This document shows, piece by piece, positions 17,800-26,880 of a DNA stretch of 64,000 nt. The notes under the pieces were generated by a model. The model did not search any database. It was not told the origin of the DNA and saw nothing but the letters and a program-made list of their open reading frames with translations. The translations under genes and the position numbers were made by a program. Source of the DNA: Roseiarcus sp963794655 (GTDB lineage: Bacteria > Pseudomonadota > Alphaproteobacteria > Rhizobiales > Beijerinckiaceae); contig CAWCEV010000006.1 of NCBI GenBank assembly GCA_963794655.1, positions 930,001 through 994,000 on the forward strand. The letters are read 5' to 3'. Positions within the stretch are counted from its first letter, which is position 1. Every line of letters starts with the position of its first letter.

Positions 17800-17967
17800 C
17801 TCGGGCGGCGGGGCCTCGCGGATGAGATTGGTGCCGAAAAAGCATGCATTGTCATGGCTTTAGTCTATCTCGGGAATGGCCATTCGGAAAGTACGGCGAG
17901 AATGGAACAGGGAACCTGCTCATCCAAACAGGGATCGGAAGCCGGGATATCGTCTACAAACAGGGAT
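17763..17967. repeat. Cluster of AACAGGGA repeat units
   Basis: Five ACAGGGA-containing units lie within 205 bp: one inverted (17763-17775) and four direct at 17784-17793, 17906-17913, 17926-17935 and 17958-17967; the last three start 20 and 32 bp apart. I remember similar clusters in intergenic DNA of rhizobial genomes, where their translation gives short 'NRE' or 'EQG' peptides; I could not verify this here. The stretch 17526-18060 holds no gene I can support. Confidence 0.65.
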
Positions 17968-18060
17968 GCCCCATTTGAGAGCGCCCGGAACCTGATTTTT
18001 AGCTGTCTGTAACTCGCCGAAGTCTTTTGGCCGGCCGGCTGAAACGTGCTAGCACAAATC

Positions 18061-19413
18061 ATGAACATGACGAATCGCGACCGCTCCTTGGCGATCGAAA
18101 TGGTCGACCTCGCCCTCCTGCGGTCCTATCGCGGAAACGCGCGGCGGCACTCTCGCGCCCAGGTGAAGCAGATCGCCAAGAGCATCGAGGTCTTCGGGTT
18201 CACCAACCCGATCCTGGTTAGTGCCGAGCTAGAGATCCTCGCGGGCCATGGGCGCGCAGCTGCCGCCGAGCTGATTGGCATGAGCAAGGTTCCTGTCGTC
18301 CGGCTATCGGACCTCGGTCCTGCGGAGAGAAAGGCCTACGTGCTGGCGGACAATAAGCTTGCACTCAACGCAGGCTGGGATCGGGAAGTCCTCGCCATCG
18401 AACTCCAGGGACTGATCGACCTTGGCTTCGAAGTCGAGACGACCGGTTTTGCCGTTGGCGAGATCGAAGTCATCTTGGAAGAAGCCGTGGAGAGCGCTCC
18501 GACCGAAGCGCTCTCCGGCGCCGAGGATGACGTTCCGATCGTCGGGGACGCAGCCGTCTCGCGCAGCGGCGACCTATGGCGGGCCGGGCGCCACCGGGTC
18601 CAATGTGGAGATGCGCGCCACAACAAGGCGTACCAAGGGCTTCTCGGCGATGAACGGGTCGATCTGATTTTTACTGACCCTCCTTACAACGTGCCTATCG
18701 ATGGCCACGTTTGCGGCTTGGGTCGTATTCGCCATCGAGAATTTGCGATGGGCGTCGGAGAGATGTCCTCGGCGGAGTTCAGAACCTTCCTGGAACAGAC
18801 CCTGGGCCCTGCGGCTGAGCGATGTCGAGACGGCGCGATCGCATTCGTTTGTATGGACTGGCGCCATGCAGAAGAGCTTATCGCCGCGGGCAAAGCCGTC
18901 TTTTCGGAGCTCAAGAACCTCTGCGTTTGGAATAAGTCCAACGGGGGCATGGGGACATTTTACCGTTCGAAACACGAGCTGGTCTTCGTTTTCAAGAAGG
19001 GGACGGCGCCTCACGTAAATACTTTTGGGCTTGGGGAGACGGGGCGTCCGCGAACCAACGTTTGGGACTACCCTGGCGTCAGCAGCCTTGGACCTCGTCG
19101 GATGGAAGAGCTCGCGATGCATCCGACGGTCAAGCCGACCAAGCTGGTTGCCGACGCGATCAAGGACTGCTCGAGGCGCGGCGATCTGGTGCTTGATCCC
19201 TTTGGTGGGTCGGGCACGACTTTGATTGCGGCCGAGAAGACTGGCCGGTCGGCGCGTCTGATCGAATTTGATCCGGCCTATTGCGACGCGATTTTGCGTC
19301 GGTTCGAGCGCGTGACCGGCAAGCAGGCAATACTCTCGGCGACGGGGGAGACCTTCGAAGACGTCGAGCAGCAGCGCGGGGCAGTTTCGCTGCCGATAGG
19401 AGCGGTGTCATGA
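18061..19413 (+). CDS. ParB-domain fused DNA methyltransferase (N6-adenine/N4-cytosine type)
   Basis: 450 aa from ATG 18061; GTG 18046 and ATG 18067 are alternatives and no ribosome site decides. The N-terminus is a ParB/Srx-type domain with NPILVSAELEILAGHGR (about 49-66). The methyltransferase part has TDPPYNVP (catalytic motif IV, about 205-212) before DPFGGSGTTLIAAE (SAM motif I), which is the beta-class order of CcrM-like enzymes. HPTVKPTKLV (motif X) is also present. No restriction enzyme is adjacent, so it is an orphan methyltransferase, as found in prophages and rhizobial islands. The stop overlaps the DUF5681 gene start (ATGA). Confidence 0.9.
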   Translation: MNMTNRDRSLAIEMVDLALLRSYRGNARRHSRAQVKQIAKSIEVFGFTNPILVSAELEILAGHGRAAAAELIGMSKVPVVRLSDLGPAERKAYVLADNKLALNAGWDREVLAIELQGLIDLGFEVETTGFAVGEIEVILEEAVESAPTEALSGAEDDVPIVGDAAVSRSGDLWRAGRHRVQCGDARHNKAYQGLLGDERVDLIFTDPPYNVPIDGHVCGLGRIRHREFAMGVGEMSSAEFRTFLEQTLGPAAERCRDGAIAFVCMDWRHAEELIAAGKAVFSELKNLCVWNKSNGGMGTFYRSKHELVFVFKKGTAPHVNTFGLGETGRPRTNVWDYPGVSSLGPRRMEELAMHPTVKPTKLVADAIKDCSRRGDLVLDPFGGSGTTLIAAEKTGRSARLIEFDPAYCDAILRRFERVTGKQAILSATGETFEDVEQQRGAVSLPIGAVS

Positions 19414-20303
19414 CCGACGAGAAAGGCAAGAGCGCGCCAGATCCTGACTACGTCGGCTATTGCCATCCGCCGAAGTCGGGCCAATTCGTCAAGGGAAGGT
19501 CGGGCAATCCATGTGGGCGCCCCCGGCGGCCAAAGGCGGCCGCGGTAGGAATTCCCGGCGGCAGCGAGTTCGACGCGATGTTTGTTGAGGAGATGAAGAG
19601 GCCAGTCGCGGTCCGTGAAGGAGACAATGTTGAAAAGACCTCCCTTGAGCGTGCCGCGACTCGAGCAATTGGGTTAAAGGCGGCAAAGGGCGACGTGAAG
19701 GCTTACAAGGCCATGATCGACAAGCGCACCGCAATCGACAAGCACAGGCTAGCCGAACGGGAAGAATTGCTGGGAATGGTCCTCGACTACATGAGAGAGG
19801 CGAGGGAAGAGCTGATGCGCCGAAAGATGGCGCGAGTGTCAGGATCGGATATCATTCCGCATCCCGATGACATCGACATCGATCCGCGAGGAGCCGTCAT
19901 CTGCAACGGGCCGTGGACGTTCGAACAGAAGATGGCGCAGGACCTCATGGTGACGACCTGGCCCGAACGTGAGCGAGAACTGCGAAAGTCGCCCCGATTC
20001 GGGGCGAAGGATTGTAAGTATCTGCGTGAATACCATAGAATGATAAAGCAGATGGATACCGTCTATGATCTCGTTGCAAAGCGAGCCTGCAAAACCGATT
20101 CGTGGGAAGAAGCAACTCTGGAAGAGCGAAAAGAATATCTCAGAAAGCACTTCTGGCCAGAAATGAGCAAGGGGCTACCGCGGGAGCTTGCTCGATCCGA
20201 GTATTGTTTCTTAGCAACCTTTCGGTTTTGTCTCAATGTCGAGCCGACCAAGGAGCAAGAACGGGCCTTTGTGATAGATGCTCGGAAAGCTTTCGCTGCC
20301 TGA
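19410..20303 (+). CDS. DUF5681-domain protein
   Basis: 297 aa from ATG 19410, which overlaps the methyltransferase stop by 4 bases; an in-frame extension upstream is rejected because it lies inside the previous gene. The N-terminal motif SGQFVKGRSGNPCGRPRR is the DUF5681 signature (basic, Gly/Arg-rich, probably nucleic-acid binding). The rest is charged and helical, with no other domain recognised. Such proteins often sit beside ParB-type methyltransferases in alphaproteobacterial mobile regions. Translational coupling suggests the two act together; function is unknown. Confidence 0.75.
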   Translation: MTDEKGKSAPDPDYVGYCHPPKSGQFVKGRSGNPCGRPRRPKAAAVGIPGGSEFDAMFVEEMKRPVAVREGDNVEKTSLERAATRAIGLKAAKGDVKAYKAMIDKRTAIDKHRLAEREELLGMVLDYMREAREELMRRKMARVSGSDIIPHPDDIDIDPRGAVICNGPWTFEQKMAQDLMVTTWPERERELRKSPRFGAKDCKYLREYHRMIKQMDTVYDLVAKRACKTDSWEEATLEERKEYLRKHFWPEMSKGLPRELARSEYCFLATFRFCLNVEPTKEQERAFVIDARKAFAA

Positions 20304-20309
20304 GCTCCG

Positions 20310-20341
<32 letters not shown>

Positions 20342-20866
20342 GGTCCGGCGGGCGAGCGGCAGCGTTTCTTCGCAAGAATCACTTTAAGCCATTTCGCGGT
20401 CGGCTGAAACGCGTGAGAAGTCCCGCTAGCTGCCCACTTCGTCAGTCCACAGCGGTCGCGACACCTCGGCGCGAAGAACGCGACCCGAGTTCAGGATATT
20501 GGACGAAGAAATGGGTCGAACCAACGCCGCCTCCCTCTCGTCTTGCACCTGGGGCACGCTTACTGATCTTGCTGCACGAAAAGAGCCGCCTTCGCCGCGC
20601 AGGGCAGGATCGTCTCGCCATTGGTGCTTTCCGATATTCCGACTACCGACCTTCAGCCGTCGGCGAGAAAGCTCCGCAAGCTCGATCCCGCTCATGTTCA
20701 GGAGGTTGCTTCTGCGGTACTCGACCGCCTCGCCGCCACCTGACGCTTGACCAACGCGGTCGAAAGGGCGTCCGTCTCGGGCCAGATGAACCGGTGCGGT
20801 TCTCGGGAAAAGGTTGCGGAGCGAGCGCATCGGCCGGTGCTGGAGTTGCCTTACTCTAGCTACCCA
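20342..20866. other. Intergenic stretch without a supportable gene
   Basis: Open frames exist on both strands, but their translations are Arg/Ser/Pro-rich, look like no family I know, and have no ribosome sites. A short plus-strand reading ending at the TGA at 20741-20743 (ending LDPAHVQEVASAVLDRLAAT) looks protein-like and might be a gene fragment, but I cannot assign it. Confidence 0.5.
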
Positions 20867-20911
20867 TTGACTCTCGCGTCGCCGGCCGGTTACGCTATGC
20901 TAGCGCTATCA
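20867..20911 (+). promoter_or_regulatory. Promoter with LacI-type operator before the 21007 importer operon
   Basis: TTGACT (20867-20872), 17 bp, TTACGC (20890-20895), then the palindrome-like TGCTAGCGCTATCA (20898-20911). The arrangement closely matches the promoter at 27971-28017. A further half-site, ATTGTTAGC, occurs at 20927-20935. The central AGCGCT with flanking TGNT/ANCA is typical of LacI/GalR-family sites. The regulator is inferred to be the LacI protein at 26881-27915. Confidence 0.65.
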
Positions 20912-21006
20912 ATGGTAATATTAATAATTGTTAGCACAGCCGAACCGGCAGGGCGTTAGCGAGCGCCTGCAAGACTCAAGGCGAAACGCAACAAGGGAGG
21001 AATGCT

Positions 21007-22086
21007 ATGACCAGGGTGAAGCCCAATGTGATCGTCGCCGCGACTGCCTTGTCAATTCTGGGGTTTCTAAGCCAAATTGCGATCGCCGATGTAGCCAAGG
21101 AATTTCCGCCTGAATTCGCCGGTCCGACCGAGCCGGCCACGGCCCCCAAGGGCATCAAGGTCGGCATCGTTTCTTGTTCGGCTTCGCTGAAAGGCTGTCA
21201 GGCGCAGGCTGATTCGGCAGCGGAGGCGGCGCGCGCAGTCGGCTGGACCGTGCAGATGTATGACGGCAAGGCCAATCCTAAGAATCAGGCATCCGCAGTT
21301 CTCGATGCGCTCGCCTGGGGCGCGAACGTCATCATCGCAGAGTCGCTCGATTACCGCAGCCTGCAGCTTCCGCTGAAGGAAGCCAAGAAGGCGGGCGTGC
21401 CTGTGGTGTCGGTCGGCGTCGGCGGCGATGCGCCGAACCCGATGCCGGTCCTCGAGCCGGGACAGCTTGCGTGGGAATTCGCCGTGGATGTCGACAACTT
21501 TGCGCTAGGCGCCGCAATCGGCAACTGGATCGTCAAGGATTCGGGCGGCAAGGCGAACATCATCGTCTATGACGATGTCGAGTTTGATTCAGTCGCCGTC
21601 ATGCACAAGGGCGTCATGGATTCACTCAGGAAATGCGAAGGCTGTAGGGCGGCCGAAGACGCCTTCACGGCGAGCCAGATCGCAACGAACCTCGGGCAGC
21701 AGGTTGTCGGCTATTTGAGGACCCATCCTGACGTCAACTATATCTATGCCCCTTACGATCCCTCGGCCTTCGCGATGGCTGCCGCGATCCGGCAGGCCGG
21801 CATGGGCGATCGGGTGAAGCTGGTTAGCATCCTCGGCGACCAAGAAAATCTCGACCTTATCCGCAAGGGCGACATCCAGATCGCGACAGGCGCCTACGAC
21901 ACGAGCTACACCGGCTACGCTATCGTCGATCAGATCATCCGCTACCTCAACAAACAGCCGCTCTTTGTCCCGCACAACGAGAACGTGCCGTTCACCGTCA
22001 TTGACAAGACGAACGTGCCGCCTCCCGGCGGCAATTACGCCACATCGAACGGCTACAAGGAGAAGTTTCTGAAGCTGTGGCAGTGA
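21007..22086 (+). CDS. ABC importer substrate-binding protein (ribose-type, periplasmic binding protein family 4)
   Basis: 359 aa. A Sec signal peptide (basic MTRVKPN, hydrophobic core to about residue 27, ADVAK cleavage region) targets it to the periplasm. The mature part has the type I binding-protein pattern: GIKVGIVSCSASLKGCQ, VLDALAWGANVIIAESLD, GVPVVSVGVGG, and a second lobe with LVSILGDQENLDLI and GDIQIATGAYDTS. Two cysteine pairs (SCSASLKGC and KCEGC) could form disulfides. It starts after an AAGGGAGGA ribosome site. First gene of the LacI-controlled operon; ligand unknown. Confidence 0.88.
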   Translation: MTRVKPNVIVAATALSILGFLSQIAIADVAKEFPPEFAGPTEPATAPKGIKVGIVSCSASLKGCQAQADSAAEAARAVGWTVQMYDGKANPKNQASAVLDALAWGANVIIAESLDYRSLQLPLKEAKKAGVPVVSVGVGGDAPNPMPVLEPGQLAWEFAVDVDNFALGAAIGNWIVKDSGGKANIIVYDDVEFDSVAVMHKGVMDSLRKCEGCRAAEDAFTASQIATNLGQQVVGYLRTHPDVNYIYAPYDPSAFAMAAAIRQAGMGDRVKLVSILGDQENLDLIRKGDIQIATGAYDTSYTGYAIVDQIIRYLNKQPLFVPHNENVPFTVIDKTNVPPPGGNYATSNGYKEKFLKLWQ

Positions 22087-22112
22087 GGCGGGGATTGACA
22101 CAGCTGCCCTGT

Positions 22113-22137
22113 GGGGCGGGCCGCAGGGGCCCGCCCC
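22113..22137 (+). promoter_or_regulatory. Intercistronic GC hairpin between binding protein and ATPase genes
   Basis: A perfect 10-bp stem, GGGGCGGGCC (22113-22122) and GGCCCGCCCC (22128-22137), with a 5-base loop and no T-run. It starts 26 bp after the binding-protein stop and ends 3 bp before ATG 22141. Hairpins at this place in importer operons usually protect the 5' part of the mRNA so that binding protein is made in excess. A similar one occurs at 36221-36250. Confidence 0.65.
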
Positions 22138-22140
22138 GAC

Positions 22141-23752
22141 ATGGCTGATCGCGGAATGATCGCCTCCATAACTCAGTCCACGGAAATGCCGGCCCCCGCT
22201 GGCGCTGTATCGGTGGGATTGTGGGCCCGCGGGCTCACGAAGATCTTCGCCGATCAGACAGTCCTTGATCACGTCGATATTGAAGTCGGCGGTGGCGAAA
22301 TCCACGCGCTGCTTGGCGCCAACGGCAGCGGCAAGTCGACTCTCGTTAAGATCCTCAGCGGCGTCTACCAGCCCGAGGCGGGCCAGATCCACATCGGCGG
22401 TAGGACATTCACAGCCATTGCGTCGCCCCACGAGGCGAACGCGCGCGGTGTTGCCGTGGTTCACCAGGAAGCGCCGCTCATCAATTCGCTTACTGTCGCC
22501 GAATGCATCGCCCAGTTTCGCGGCTATCCAACCCGCGCCGGCCGCATCCGCTGGAGGGACCTCCACCGCGAGGTCGACGCGATGCTTGGCGCCTTCGGCG
22601 TCCTCGTGCGGCCAGATCAGCTCGCCGGACGCCTGAGTTCCGCCGAACGCGCACTCGTCGCCATGATCATCGCGCTTGACCGGGTCAAGACAGGGCTGAA
22701 GCTGCTTATCCTCGATGAAGTGACTGCCTCCCTCCCCCGCAACCAAGCCGAACCCTATCTTGAGCGCATCAGCTTGATCGCCCGCTCCGGCGTCGGCGTC
22801 CTGATGGTGACTCATCGTCTGGCCGAACTGCATGGGCGCGCCTCGAACCTGACGCTCCTGCGTGACGGCCGCGTCGCTCTGCAGGGACCGGCCGCCTCGT
22901 TCGACAACCATCAGATCCTGGCGGAGATGATGGGGAGTTGGCTTCAGTCCCCTGCGCAATTGTCCAAAGGTTCGGGCGCAACTGCGCTCCGCCGCCTTTG
23001 GGGCTTTGGCGGAAGCCAACCCCGCGCCCCATCGACGCCAAGTGCGCCTGCTCTTGTCCTCGACGGGGTCAAGGGCCTTCGAACTCAAGGGAACCTCGTT
23101 CTCAATCGATGGTGGGGAGATCGTCGGCATGGCGGGACTTGCCGAAGCCGGGATCAACGAGCTCCCTTACGTTCTAAGCGGAACCGTCGGCCGAAACGGA
23201 GGCAAGATCCTTATCGACGGCCGGCCGCTTGCCATGATCGTTGGTCCGCGCGACGTCATTGAGGCGGGCATGGCCGTGCTTCCGGCCGACCGTCATCACT
23301 CGGGCGGCATCGGATCATTGTCCGTCGCCGAGAACGCGCTTCTCCCTGAACTCTTCCGCTATTGGCATCGTCCACGCCGCGAGACAAGCGTCCTGCAGCA
23401 AATGATTGAGACGTTCGACCTTCGCCCGCCCTCATCGACGACGATCTTCGGCAAACTCAGCGGCGGCAACCAGCAGAAGGCGCTTCTCGCGAAATGGCTG
23501 TTGACCCGGCCGAAAGTGATGGTGCTGGACGACCCTACTAACGGCATAGACCCCAATGCGCGTGATAAGATTTTTGATCTCCTCCGCGACGCCGCGCGCG
23601 AGAACGTCGGCGTCCTTATTTTTTCCACTGAGCCCGAGCAGTTCGCGGGCATCTGCTCGCGCGTGTTGATCCTTCGCGATGGAATCATCGTGCATGAATT
23701 GAGGGGCGCGGAACTCACGCCGCAAACTATCAGCCAATGGTGCTACGCATGA
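22141..23752 (+). pseudogene. Sugar ABC importer ATP-binding protein (two NBDs), broken by a +1 frameshift at 23065-23068
   Basis: Two consecutive frames together make one RbsA/MglA-type protein of about 536 aa. The first half has Walker A GANGSGKST, signature LSSAERA and Walker B LLILDEVTASL. The second half has a degenerate Walker A (GMAGLAEAG, normal for the second domain), LSGGNQQKALLAKWL and VMVLDDPTNGID. Removing one G from GGGG at 23065-23068 joins them as LVLDGSRAFELKG. As written, the protein would stop early in unrelated sequence. Start ATG 22141 is chosen; ATG 22156 and GTG 22111 are possible. It may be a true null allele or a base-call error. Confidence 0.85.
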
Positions 23753-24741
23753 CAGCCAAGGACGTTGACAACGCCTTGGCTCCCGTTATGCGCGGACGAG
23801 GGATCCTTGGCGCGATCGTCTCTCGATACGCCACGGTCGTAATCCTCCTCTTTCTGATCACTATCTTCTCGTTGCTTAGCCCGCAGTTCCTTACCGGCCT
23901 CAATCTCCGCAATTTGGTCGTAGTCCAGGTCACGGTCTGTTGTCTTTCTTTTGCAGCGATCCTGACGTTGATCGTCGGCGAGTTCGACCTCTCGCTTGGC
24001 TACCTCATTGGCTTCCTTATGGTGGCCGGCGCGAAGCTTGGCGGCGCCGGTTACGGCGCTGGCGTGGTTGTCCTGGCCATGGTTGTCGGCGGCACGGTGG
24101 TTGGCGCGATCAATGGATGGCTGCGTGTCCAGTTCCAGATCAGCTCATTCATAGCGACGCTCGGCGTCGGCATCGCGCTGAGTGGAATCACGCAGGGAAT
24201 AAGCGGCGGCAGTGTGCTCTTCTCCGGAATCCCCAGTTTCATCACAAATGTCGGGCAGGGAAACCTCCTGGGCATCGGGGTCTCTATCTGGCTGACGCTG
24301 ATCCTGGCGGGAGTTCTTGTCTATGTCCTCGAACATACTCCGTTTGGCCGGCAGCTCTACGCGATTGGCGGGTCTGAGCGCGTCGCATTACTTGCTGGGA
24401 TCAGGGTCAACCTCTATCGGGTTATCGTTTTCGCGGGCGCGGGGTTTCTCGTCGGAATTGCAGCGATCTTCGAACTCGGCCAGTCGGGCGGCGCTAACCC
24501 TCTGTTCGGACCTGAGTTGTTGCTGCCCGCTTACGCCGCGGCGTTTCTCGGCGTGACGACGTACCGGCCCGGCTATTTCAACGTCCCTGGCGCAGTCATC
24601 GCGATCATCCTCCTGGCAGTCGGGTTCAACGGACTAAATCTTCTCGGCGCACCTTATTGGCTTCAACCGATTTTCAATGGCGCCGTTCTTGTGATCGCAG
24701 TCATTACCGCGAAGGCCGAGGGACGACAGCTCGCAAAATGA
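23749..24741 (+). CDS. ABC sugar permease (RbsC-like)
   Basis: 330 aa from ATG 23749, which overlaps the ATPase stop (ATGA); ATG 23737 is an alternative. It is highly hydrophobic with 8-10 membrane segments. Family marks are LTLIVGEFDLSLGYLIG (the RbsC GxDLS motif), a mid-protein GAINGWLRVQFQISSFIATLG and YAIGGSERVALLAGIRV. It forms the channel of the importer with the binding protein at 21007 and the ATPase at 22141. The frameshifted ATPase would leave it without an energy source unless another one substitutes. Confidence 0.9.
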   Translation: MTAKDVDNALAPVMRGRGILGAIVSRYATVVILLFLITIFSLLSPQFLTGLNLRNLVVVQVTVCCLSFAAILTLIVGEFDLSLGYLIGFLMVAGAKLGGAGYGAGVVVLAMVVGGTVVGAINGWLRVQFQISSFIATLGVGIALSGITQGISGGSVLFSGIPSFITNVGQGNLLGIGVSIWLTLILAGVLVYVLEHTPFGRQLYAIGGSERVALLAGIRVNLYRVIVFAGAGFLVGIAAIFELGQSGGANPLFGPELLLPAYAAAFLGVTTYRPGYFNVPGAVIAIILLAVGFNGLNLLGAPYWLQPIFNGAVLVIAVITAKAEGRQLAK

Positions 24742-24756
24742 GAGGCGGCGCCCGCC

Positions 24757-25845
24757 ATGCGAAAGACAGTTCTGGTCGCCGGGGCTTCGGGCGTTGTCGG
24801 CGTCGCCGCTGTGAGGCATTTCTCGTCGCTCCCAGAGGTCGACGTCATCGCGCTTTCACGCCGGAAACCGCACGACAGAATCGCCGCCAGGTGGTTGTCC
24901 GTTGACCTCCGTGATCGGTCGGCATCTCAGTCGCATGCGCAGGAATTCGCCCGGGTAACCCACCTGGTTTATGCGGCGCTGTTCGAGAAGCCCAACCTCC
25001 TCGCTGGTTGGCGAGAGGCCGATCAGATCGCCACCAACGCCATGATGTTCAGCAACATGCTTGACGTGCTCTGCAGTTCGTCCCGCGACCTTCGCCATAT
25101 CACTCTGCTGCAAGGGACCAAGGCGTACGGAATTCACGTCCGCGCCATCCCGACGCCGGCGCGTGAGGATCGCGACGAGAGTTACGACATCCCGAACTTC
25201 TACTGGCAGCAAGAAAGCGCGCTAAAGGCGAAGGCGGCGGAACGCGGCTTCAGCTGGACCATTTTTCGCCCGCAAGGGATCTTCGGCGAATCTTTCGGCA
25301 GTGCGATGAATGTCATTGCGGCACTTGGGACTTACGCCGCTGTTCTAAAGGACGACGGCGAACCGCTGCACTATCCAGGTGGAGATCCGAACATCATGGA
25401 AGCGACAGATTCCGGCGTGCTCGCGCGCGCCATCGCCTGGGCCGGCGAGACCAGCGGTGCCTCGGGCCAAGCCTACAACATAACCAATGGTGATGTTTTC
25501 CGGTGGCAAGAAGTATGGCCCGCGATTGCCGAGGCCTGCGGCATGCCTCCCGGCGATACGAGGCCAATGAGCCTCACCGACGAGATGCCGAGGCGGAGCC
25601 GGCAATGGGACCGAATCCGCGGCCGCCACAACCTGGTCGCGCCCGCGCTCATGGATTTTGTTGGTCTGTCGTTCCAGTTTGCGGACTCAATGCTCGGCTA
25701 TGGCGACCCGACTCGCGCAGCGCCGGGTATAGTTTCCACGGTGAAGATCCGCCAGGCCGGCTTCACCGAAACACTCGACACTGAGAAGATGCTGCGGACG
25801 TGGTTCCGGTCATTCCAAGCAAAACAACTCTTGCCCTCGGCTTAG
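24757..25845 (+). CDS. PRISE-like NAD(P)H enone reductase (progesterone 5-beta-reductase / iridoid synthase family)
   Basis: 362 aa atypical SDR. Rossmann motif GASGVVG at about 9-15. Instead of the classic YxxxK, the protein shows the PRISE arrangement: LQGTKAYGIHV holds the catalytic lysine and DIPNFYWQQES the catalytic tyrosine. WTIFRPQGIFG matches the family's substrate-side RP motif. Plant members reduce 1,4-enones; bacterial ones are poorly characterised. It lies 15 bp after the permease gene, in an importer operon, so the natural substrate may be an unsaturated keto compound derived from the imported molecule. That is inference. Confidence 0.75.
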   Translation: MRKTVLVAGASGVVGVAAVRHFSSLPEVDVIALSRRKPHDRIAARWLSVDLRDRSASQSHAQEFARVTHLVYAALFEKPNLLAGWREADQIATNAMMFSNMLDVLCSSSRDLRHITLLQGTKAYGIHVRAIPTPAREDRDESYDIPNFYWQQESALKAKAAERGFSWTIFRPQGIFGESFGSAMNVIAALGTYAAVLKDDGEPLHYPGGDPNIMEATDSGVLARAIAWAGETSGASGQAYNITNGDVFRWQEVWPAIAEACGMPPGDTRPMSLTDEMPRRSRQWDRIRGRHNLVAPALMDFVGLSFQFADSMLGYGDPTRAAPGIVSTVKIRQAGFTETLDTEKMLRTWFRSFQAKQLLPSA

Positions 25846-25857
25846 GGAGAATGAAGT

Positions 25858-26880
25858 ATGGCCAAGCGGTGGAAGAACCGGCCTGAAGGATCGAACTGGG
25901 GTGATTTTGGCCCAGACGACGAGATTGGCCGCCTCAACCTCATAACCCCTGAACGCCGGCTGGCGGCCATCGCCGAGGTGAAGGAAGGGATCGCGTTCTG
26001 CCTCAGCTTGCCGCTTGACCTCCCGGGCGGCACCGTTCTGACGCCGCTTCGCAAGCCGCCGGTCCGCGGAGTCGTGCCTCGCGATGCGGACCACGACTTC
26101 GTCAACTTCCCGATGCGCCTCGAGAACGATCATTGGGATGACATTTCATCCGACGACTACGTAACGCTGTACACTCAGTATTCCACCCAGTGGGACGCGT
26201 TCAGCCACGTCGGCCGTCATTTTGATGCTGACGGCGATGGCGCGGCCGAGGCGATTTACTATAACGGCTTCCGCGCCGGGATTGATGTCATCGGGTCGAA
26301 AGATCCGGGAGGACCGACGGCCAAGAGGCTCGGAATCGAGAAGATGGCCGAGACCTGCGTACAGGGACGCGGTGTCCTCATCGACCTCAACCACTACTTC
26401 GGCGCCGAACGACGGCTGGTCAATTTCGACGATCTTTCCCAAATCATGGAGAGGGACAATGTCATCGTCGAAACCGGCGACATGCTCTGCCTCCACACTG
26501 GGTACAGTCAGGGAGTTATGGACATGCAGGGGAAGCCGACCGAGGAATTGCTCCACCGGCAATACCCGGTTCTTGACGGTCGCGACGAGCGTGTCCTCGA
26601 CTGGATCGACCGGACCGGAATCTCGGTCCTCATAGCTGACAATTTTGCGGTTGAAGGCTTTCCTTATGAGGACATGCCGGGCCATGCCCACTACCACGGT
26701 CTTCCGGTACACCAGAAATGCCTCGTCGACCTTGGCATTCATCTCGGCGAGATCTGGTATCTGACCCCTCTGGCGCGCCATCTGCGGGAGCGTCAACGCT
26801 CGCGCTTCCTGCTCACCGCGCCGCCGCTCCGGCTGCCCGGCTCCTTCGGTTCGCCGGTGACGCCCGTCGCAACAGTCTAA
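25858..26880 (+). CDS. Cyclase-family metal-dependent hydrolase (kynurenine formamidase-like)
   Basis: 340 aa. The metal site region is STQWDAFSHVGRHFDADGDG, the bacterial 'cyclase' variant of HxGTHxDxPxH. A C-terminal HAHYHGLP and a mid-protein GVLIDLNHYFG are also typical. The family hydrolyses amides or lactone/ring systems; the longer QWDAxSH subgroup is uncharacterised as far as I know. It is the last gene of the rightward operon; its stop abuts the LacI gene stop (26880/26881, convergent). Confidence 0.82.
   Translation: MAKRWKNRPEGSNWGDFGPDDEIGRLNLITPERRLAAIAEVKEGIAFCLSLPLDLPGGTVLTPLRKPPVRGVVPRDADHDFVNFPMRLENDHWDDISSDDYVTLYTQYSTQWDAFSHVGRHFDADGDGAAEAIYYNGFRAGIDVIGSKDPGGPTAKRLGIEKMAETCVQGRGVLIDLNHYFGAERRLVNFDDLSQIMERDNVIVETGDMLCLHTGYSQGVMDMQGKPTEELLHRQYPVLDGRDERVLDWIDRTGISVLIADNFAVEGFPYEDMPGHAHYHGLPVHQKCLVDLGIHLGEIWYLTPLARHLRERQRSRFLLTAPPLRLPGSFGSPVTPVATV

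Noticed and set aside
17763..17967. CRISPR array
   Set aside because: Repeat units are only 8-10 bases, spacing is irregular and no cas genes are near.
20342..20866. Gene remnant ending LDRLAAT
   Set aside because: Protein-like for about 40 residues only; I could not assign it to a family.
21622..23157. Minus-strand open frame of 511 codons
   Set aside because: Antisense to the binding-protein and ATPase genes, which carry the family motifs.
22141..23752. Programmed frameshift in the importer ATPase
   Set aside because: GGGGTC is not a known slippery site and the family never uses recoding; mutation or error is simpler.
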